Positions 5,917 through 8,811 of a stretch of DNA of 8,811 nt are shown here, piece by piece. Under the pieces are notes generated by a model that saw only the letters and a program-made list of their open reading frames with translations, was not told the DNA's origin and did not search any database. Every line of letters begins with the position of its first letter. Positions within the stretch are counted from its first letter, which is position 1. This DNA is from Sphingobacterium thalpophilum (GTDB lineage: Bacteria > Bacteroidota > Bacteroidia > Flavobacteriales > Flavobacteriaceae). The position numbers and the translations under genes are program-made. The stretch covers positions 1 to 8,811 of the forward strand of contig CALPOS020000078.1 of NCBI GenBank assembly GCA_943325255.2. The letters are read 5' to 3'.

Positions 5917-5924
5917 CAAAAGTA
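5917..5924 (-). promoter_or_regulatory. Possible -7 promoter element for the J-KTSC gene
   Basis: The minus strand reads TACTTTTG, an exact TAnnTTTG match. A start point near 5911 would give a leader of about 155 bases to the preferred ATG at 5755, longer than usual. No clear -33 TTTG is visible. AT-rich DNA gives chance matches, so this is tentative. The rest of 5756-5995 is AT-rich and shows no coding or structural signal that I can support. Confidence 0.3.
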
Positions 5925-5995
5925 CATCTTTTAGTAAGAGATTTAATAATTATTTTCCGTTTCTTGTTTTAATGGTAACACTTTAACAACAGTGC

Positions 5996-6028
5996 TTTCA
6001 GAATCCCTTATTATATTGCCTATATTTG
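5996..6028 (+). promoter_or_regulatory. Bacteroidota promoter for the secreted nuclease gene
   Basis: A perfect -7 element TATATTTG lies at 6021-6028, with TTTC (three of four matches to the -33 TTTG) at 5996-5999 and a 21-base spacer, within the normal range. The start point would be about 6034, giving a short A-rich leader of about 16 bases before the ATG at 6051 and no Shine-Dalgarno, as is typical in this phylum. Confidence 0.65.
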
Positions 6029-6050
6029 TGCAATAAATTAAAAATATTTC

Positions 6051-8003
6051 ATGAAAAAATTACTATTCGCATTGTTGTTACTGATCTCTTCTTTTTCCTC
6101 TGCTCAGTTAGTTATCAATGAATTCGATTCAGATACGCCTAGTACCAATGACAAACAGTTCATCGAAATAAAATCAGCAACTCCAAGTTTTCCGTTGAAT
6201 GGCTATGTTTTGGTATTATTTAATGGTACGGGAAGTCAAGCCAACTTGAGTTATTTTACCTTAGATCTCGACGGAATAATCACTGATTTAAATGGGTTAG
6301 CATTAATTGGAAACAGTATGGTTTCACCAGTTCCCGGCGAATTAATAACGGATAGTACATTTCAAAATGGACCAGACGGTGTTGCTATTTATCTCGGAAA
6401 CGCCACTGATTTTACGGCAGGGACAACAGCAACAACTGCGAACTTGATCGATGCCTTGGTTTATGACACGAATGATGCCGATGCCAGTGCACTGATGACC
6501 GCATTGGGTGTAACGGTGCAAATAGATGAGAACTTAAATGGACTTCAAACCACCCAGTCCATTCAACGAAAAAATGACGGAACCTACGAAGTAAAACTGC
6601 CTACTCCAGGTGCAACAAACGATGGGAGTGGCTTTATTTACAACGGATTGTCAATTAATGTGGCAGCTTCAGAGTATACGGAAGGGCAAAGTTTGGACAT
6701 CACGTTCACTACGCAAACCAATGTTACTTCGCCATTGACTTTCAATTATTCTTTATCTAGTGGTAATTTCAATACCTCTGATTATACTGGTAGTTTGTCA
6801 GTAACGATTGCGACTGGCACAAACTCCGCGGTGAAAACAATTACTTTAGTCGATGATGTTGTTGATGAGGGTGATGAAAATATGAAAATTAACATCAGTA
6901 CCATTCCATCTCAATACGTTCGAATGAATGACAACGTAATCGTTCGAATTGTAGATAATGATTTTGCAGTAGCGCCTTGGGGAACACCTTTAAACCCGAC
7001 CTATGGGTTGGTTTCGAGTACTGCACCCGTGGGTTATTACGATTCATTAGAAGGGAAATCTGGAGCGGTCTTGAAGCAAGCAATTCAGGATATTATAGCC
7101 AATCCAGCGTTAGTTCATGCCCATAATTATGGAGATATTGAAACCATAATTAAAAAAGCCGATCAGAATCCTTTAAATAGCAACCAAGTTTGGTTAATGT
7201 ACACTGAAATTCCTCGCTCAAAACTGGATATTCAGGAAACAGGCATCAATACAGGAAAATGGAATAGAGAACACATTTATCCGCAATCTCGAGGTGGTTT
7301 TGCAGATGGAACTGTAAGTATCCCCGATGGCATCAATGTCTGGGCTACAACAGATGCCAATGATATACTAGCGGGCCATGCCGATGCGCATCACATTCGT
7401 GCGGAAGATGGACCCGAAAACAGTTCACGTGGCAATAAAGATTACGGCGAATACATGGGACCAACAGGCAATCAGGGCAGTTGGCGCGGCGACGTAGCGC
7501 GTGCTGTTTTTTATATGGCGGTTCGCTATAATGCATTGAGTGTTGTTAATGGTAATCCTGCCAATACAACAGTCGGGCAATTAGGAGATTTGTCTTTGTT
7601 GTTGCAGTGGAATCAAACTGATCCGAAAGATGATTTTGAAATGAATCGCAATAATTATATCTATACCTGGCAAGTCAATAGAAATCCGTTTATTGATTAT
7701 CCGAATTTGGCTGACTATATTTGGGGCGTCAATGCTGGACAGCCTTGGTTTTCATCACTATCAACGAATCAATTTAATGAGGAGCGTCTTGTGATTTACC
7801 CAAATCCAGTAAATAGCGTCCTTAATTTTGCTACAACTCAAAGCATCAAACGCATCATGATTTATGACATGATGGGGCGTGAACTTTATACAGAATCGGT
7901 GCAAAATAATTCCGCTGACTTAAGTTCACTTCAGTCGGGTCATTATTTACTGAAAATTGAAACTTCAATCGGGAACCGTATTCTTAAGATTGTAAAAGAA
8001 TAA
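6051..8003 (+). CDS. Secreted endonuclease I-family nuclease with lamin-tail-like, Calx-beta and T9SS sorting domains
   Basis: The 650-residue product has five parts. Residues 1-18 are a signal peptide (cleavage expected after SSA, before Gln19). Residues 19 to about 195 form a lamin-tail-like beta domain starting LVINEFDSDTPS. Residues about 197-304 are a Calx-beta domain ending in the typical Asp-rich VDDVVDEGDE (267-276) and IVDNDF. Residues about 320-560 are an endonuclease I/NucM domain of the beta-beta-alpha-metal type, with WNREH at 404-408 (His408 is the likely general base), DAHHIRAEDG at 445-454, and NSSRGN at 457-462 supplying the metal-binding Asn. NPFIDYP (545-551) marks its end. 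Residues about 580-650 are a type A T9SS sorting domain starting VIYPNPV. The protein should be exported by Sec, then by T9SS to the surface or medium, where it cuts DNA or RNA non-specifically, for nutrient phosphate or matrix turnover. It has its own promoter and looks monocistronic. Confidence 0.92.
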   Translation: MKKLLFALLLLISSFSSAQLVINEFDSDTPSTNDKQFIEIKSATPSFPLNGYVLVLFNGTGSQANLSYFTLDLDGIITDLNGLALIGNSMVSPVPGELITDSTFQNGPDGVAIYLGNATDFTAGTTATTANLIDALVYDTNDADASALMTALGVTVQIDENLNGLQTTQSIQRKNDGTYEVKLPTPGATNDGSGFIYNGLSINVAASEYTEGQSLDITFTTQTNVTSPLTFNYSLSSGNFNTSDYTGSLSVTIATGTNSAVKTITLVDDVVDEGDENMKINISTIPSQYVRMNDNVIVRIVDNDFAVAPWGTPLNPTYGLVSSTAPVGYYDSLEGKSGAVLKQAIQDIIANPALVHAHNYGDIETIIKKADQNPLNSNQVWLMYTEIPRSKLDIQETGINTGKWNREHIYPQSRGGFADGTVSIPDGINVWATTDANDILAGHADAHHIRAEDGPENSSRGNKDYGEYMGPTGNQGSWRGDVARAVFYMAVRYNALSVVNGNPANTTVGQLGDLSLLLQWNQTDPKDDFEMNRNNYIYTWQVNRNPFIDYPNLADYIWGVNAGQPWFSSLSTNQFNEERLVIYPNPVNSVLNFATTQSIKRIMIYDMMGRELYTESVQNNSADLSSLQSGHYLLKIETSIGNRILKIVKE

Positions 8004-8047
8004 AGAAATCATCTTTACCGTTGTTATTCAGCTGTGCTGAACGGCAC
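8001..8047 (+). other. Cluster of short hairpins over the nuclease stop codon
   Basis: TAAAGA (8001-8006) pairs with TCTTTA (8012-8017), and TTCAGC (8027-8032) with GCTGAA (8036-8041). GTGC (8034-8037) can alternatively pair with GCAC (8044-8047), competing with the second hairpin. The following bases are an A tract rather than a T tract, so this does not look like a standard intrinsic terminator for the nuclease gene. It may protect or end the message, or be chance. The remainder of 8048-8208 is AT-rich; a weak -7-like TAAATTTA lies near 8136, and nothing firmer is seen. Confidence 0.3.
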
Positions 8048-8208
8048 AAAAAAATCGAGGAAATACCGTTTTATCCTAATGGTATCAACACTTTCTGTAT
8101 TTCAACGAGTTTTCTAGTTATTGATAGAATAAATTTATTTTGTGGTAAATGGCGCAGTAACTTAGCCCTCGAATTAAGAAATATAAATACAATCTTAATC
8201 GAGAAACT

Positions 8209-8811
8209 ATGAAAAATACAGCCCCATTTTTTGTAGCGTTTACAAGTTTTTTTTCCTTGTGCATTTTTGCGCAACCAAGTAAAGAAATTTTGCCAAATGC
8301 TTTGAATGAAAATAAAGAATTTGTCGCAGACAATTCTGAACTTACTATCGCAGATATAGAATCGTATCGAGTTGAGGAGCGCATCAACATGACTTTTGAC
8401 GGACGAATTACGACTGACGAAGTGTCAACTTTAATCTTGGTGAGCACAAACGACTTAGGTCCCAACAACGTTCGAGTGGTGACACCCAAGTACGTGAAAG
8501 CCAAACCAGTTGTTAAAAACAAAATAGCTATACAATTAATTAAGGTTGATGCAAAAAAATTAAAACCGACCTGCGTTGATCTAGTCATTCCGCAAAAGAA
8601 AAAAGATTATTTAGAGATTGATCTTGCGAGATCTTACGAAAGGATTTTAGAAAAAGGTTATCAGTCGATAGACATGCTGTATATTGTAGCAAATCGAAGG
8701 TTCTTTGATAGTGATCTTGAAATCGCTGCCAAATGGTATGCTAAATTATATGAATTGAGTAAGGATGTAGATTCGGTCTATTATTATCGTTTTGCTGAGT
8801 GTTTGAAAGCG
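8209..8811 (+). CDS. Exported TPR/OmpA-family-like protein, 5' part only
   Basis: An open frame from the ATG at 8209 runs to the window edge (201 codons, no stop). Residues 1-21 are a signal peptide (MKNTAPFFVAFTSFF..., cleavage expected after IFA, before Gln22). A cysteine at 18 is not in a proper lipobox. Residues about 22-137 are polar and lysine-rich, and I do not recognise them. Residues about 140-201 look like tetratricopeptide-type helices: ARSYERILEKGYQSIDML, then AAKWYAKLYELSKDVDSVYYYRFAECLKA. That second pattern strongly resembles the TPR entry segment of flavobacterial OmpA/PorE-type proteins, which continue into WD40-like repeats and a peptidoglycan-binding OmpA domain. In those proteins the TPR normally starts soon after the signal peptide, so the extra region of over 100 residues here is unusual. 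Assignment to the OmpA family is inferred because the C-terminal half is outside the window. Periplasmic or outer-membrane-associated location is likely. Confidence 0.75.
   Translation, partial: MKNTAPFFVAFTSFFSLCIFAQPSKEILPNALNENKEFVADNSELTIADIESYRVEERINMTFDGRITTDEVSTLILVSTNDLGPNNVRVVTPKYVKAKPVVKNKIAIQLIKVDAKKLKPTCVDLVIPQKKKDYLEIDLARSYERILEKGYQSIDMLYIVANRRFFDSDLEIAAKWYAKLYELSKDVDSVYYYRFAECLKA

Noticed and set aside
8027..8047. Intrinsic terminator for the nuclease gene
   Set aside because: The stem is only 6 bp and is followed by an A tract rather than a T tract.
8118..8588. Minus-strand frame of 156 codons
   Set aside because: It is antisense to the exported TPR/OmpA-like gene, which has a signal peptide and recognisable TPR-type sequence.
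1..8811. Mobile element, phage or defence island
   Set aside because: No transposase, integrase, terminal inverted repeats, tRNA or phage genes were found; gene families are ordinary chromosomal Bacteroidota ones.

Overview
The window reads as chromosomal DNA from a member of the Bacteroidota, most likely a flavobacterium. The genes are AT-rich and lack Shine-Dalgarno leaders. Several upstream regions carry the Bacteroidota -7 element TAnnTTTG. One protein ends in a type IX secretion (T9SS) sorting domain, and the families present (MBL-fold/rhodanese persulfide dioxygenase, J-KTSC protein, TPR/OmpA protein) are typical of that phylum. There are no RNA genes, insertion sequences, phage genes or CRISPR arrays. 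Both edges cut through genes.

Region 1 (1-2319, minus strand) looks like a sulfide/persulfide-handling operon. A Crp/Fnr-type regulator is followed 4 bp later by a TauE/SafE (TSUP) sulfur-anion transporter. After a 75 bp gap comes an MBL-fold persulfide dioxygenase-like protein that runs off the left edge where its rhodanese part should begin. The 75 bp gap holds its own promoter: a TAACTTTG -7 element and, about 41 bp upstream of the expected start point, a near-perfect Crp-type palindrome (TATGA-N6-TCACA). This suggests that the operon's own regulator, or a paralogue, activates the dioxygenase separately. The regulator lacks the usual cAMP-pocket signature and has two cysteines there instead.

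Region 2 (2463-5311, plus strand) is a two-gene unit: a von Willebrand A-domain protein and a Mg-chelatase/MoxR-like AAA+ ATPase, a pairing known in many bacteria and presumed to remodel other proteins or insert cofactors. The two genes are separated by 31 uninterrupted copies of a 7-bp unit, AATT(A/G)GG, which starts on the base after the first gene's stop codon and contains a canonical four-tract G-quadruplex motif on the coding strand. A 13-bp hairpin terminator closes the unit and also serves the convergent gene.

Region 3 (5315-8811) holds a small J-domain/KTSC protein (minus strand), a secreted four-part nuclease (lamin-tail-like, Calx-beta, endonuclease I, T9SS sorting tail) with a clear Bacteroidota promoter, and the start of a periplasmic protein whose TPR-like segment resembles the OmpA/PorE-type family but which has an unusual N-terminal region.

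No complete new defence or mobile system is evident. The most unusual features are the heptamer array inside the VWA-AAA+ unit and the Crp-site architecture inside the sulfur operon.
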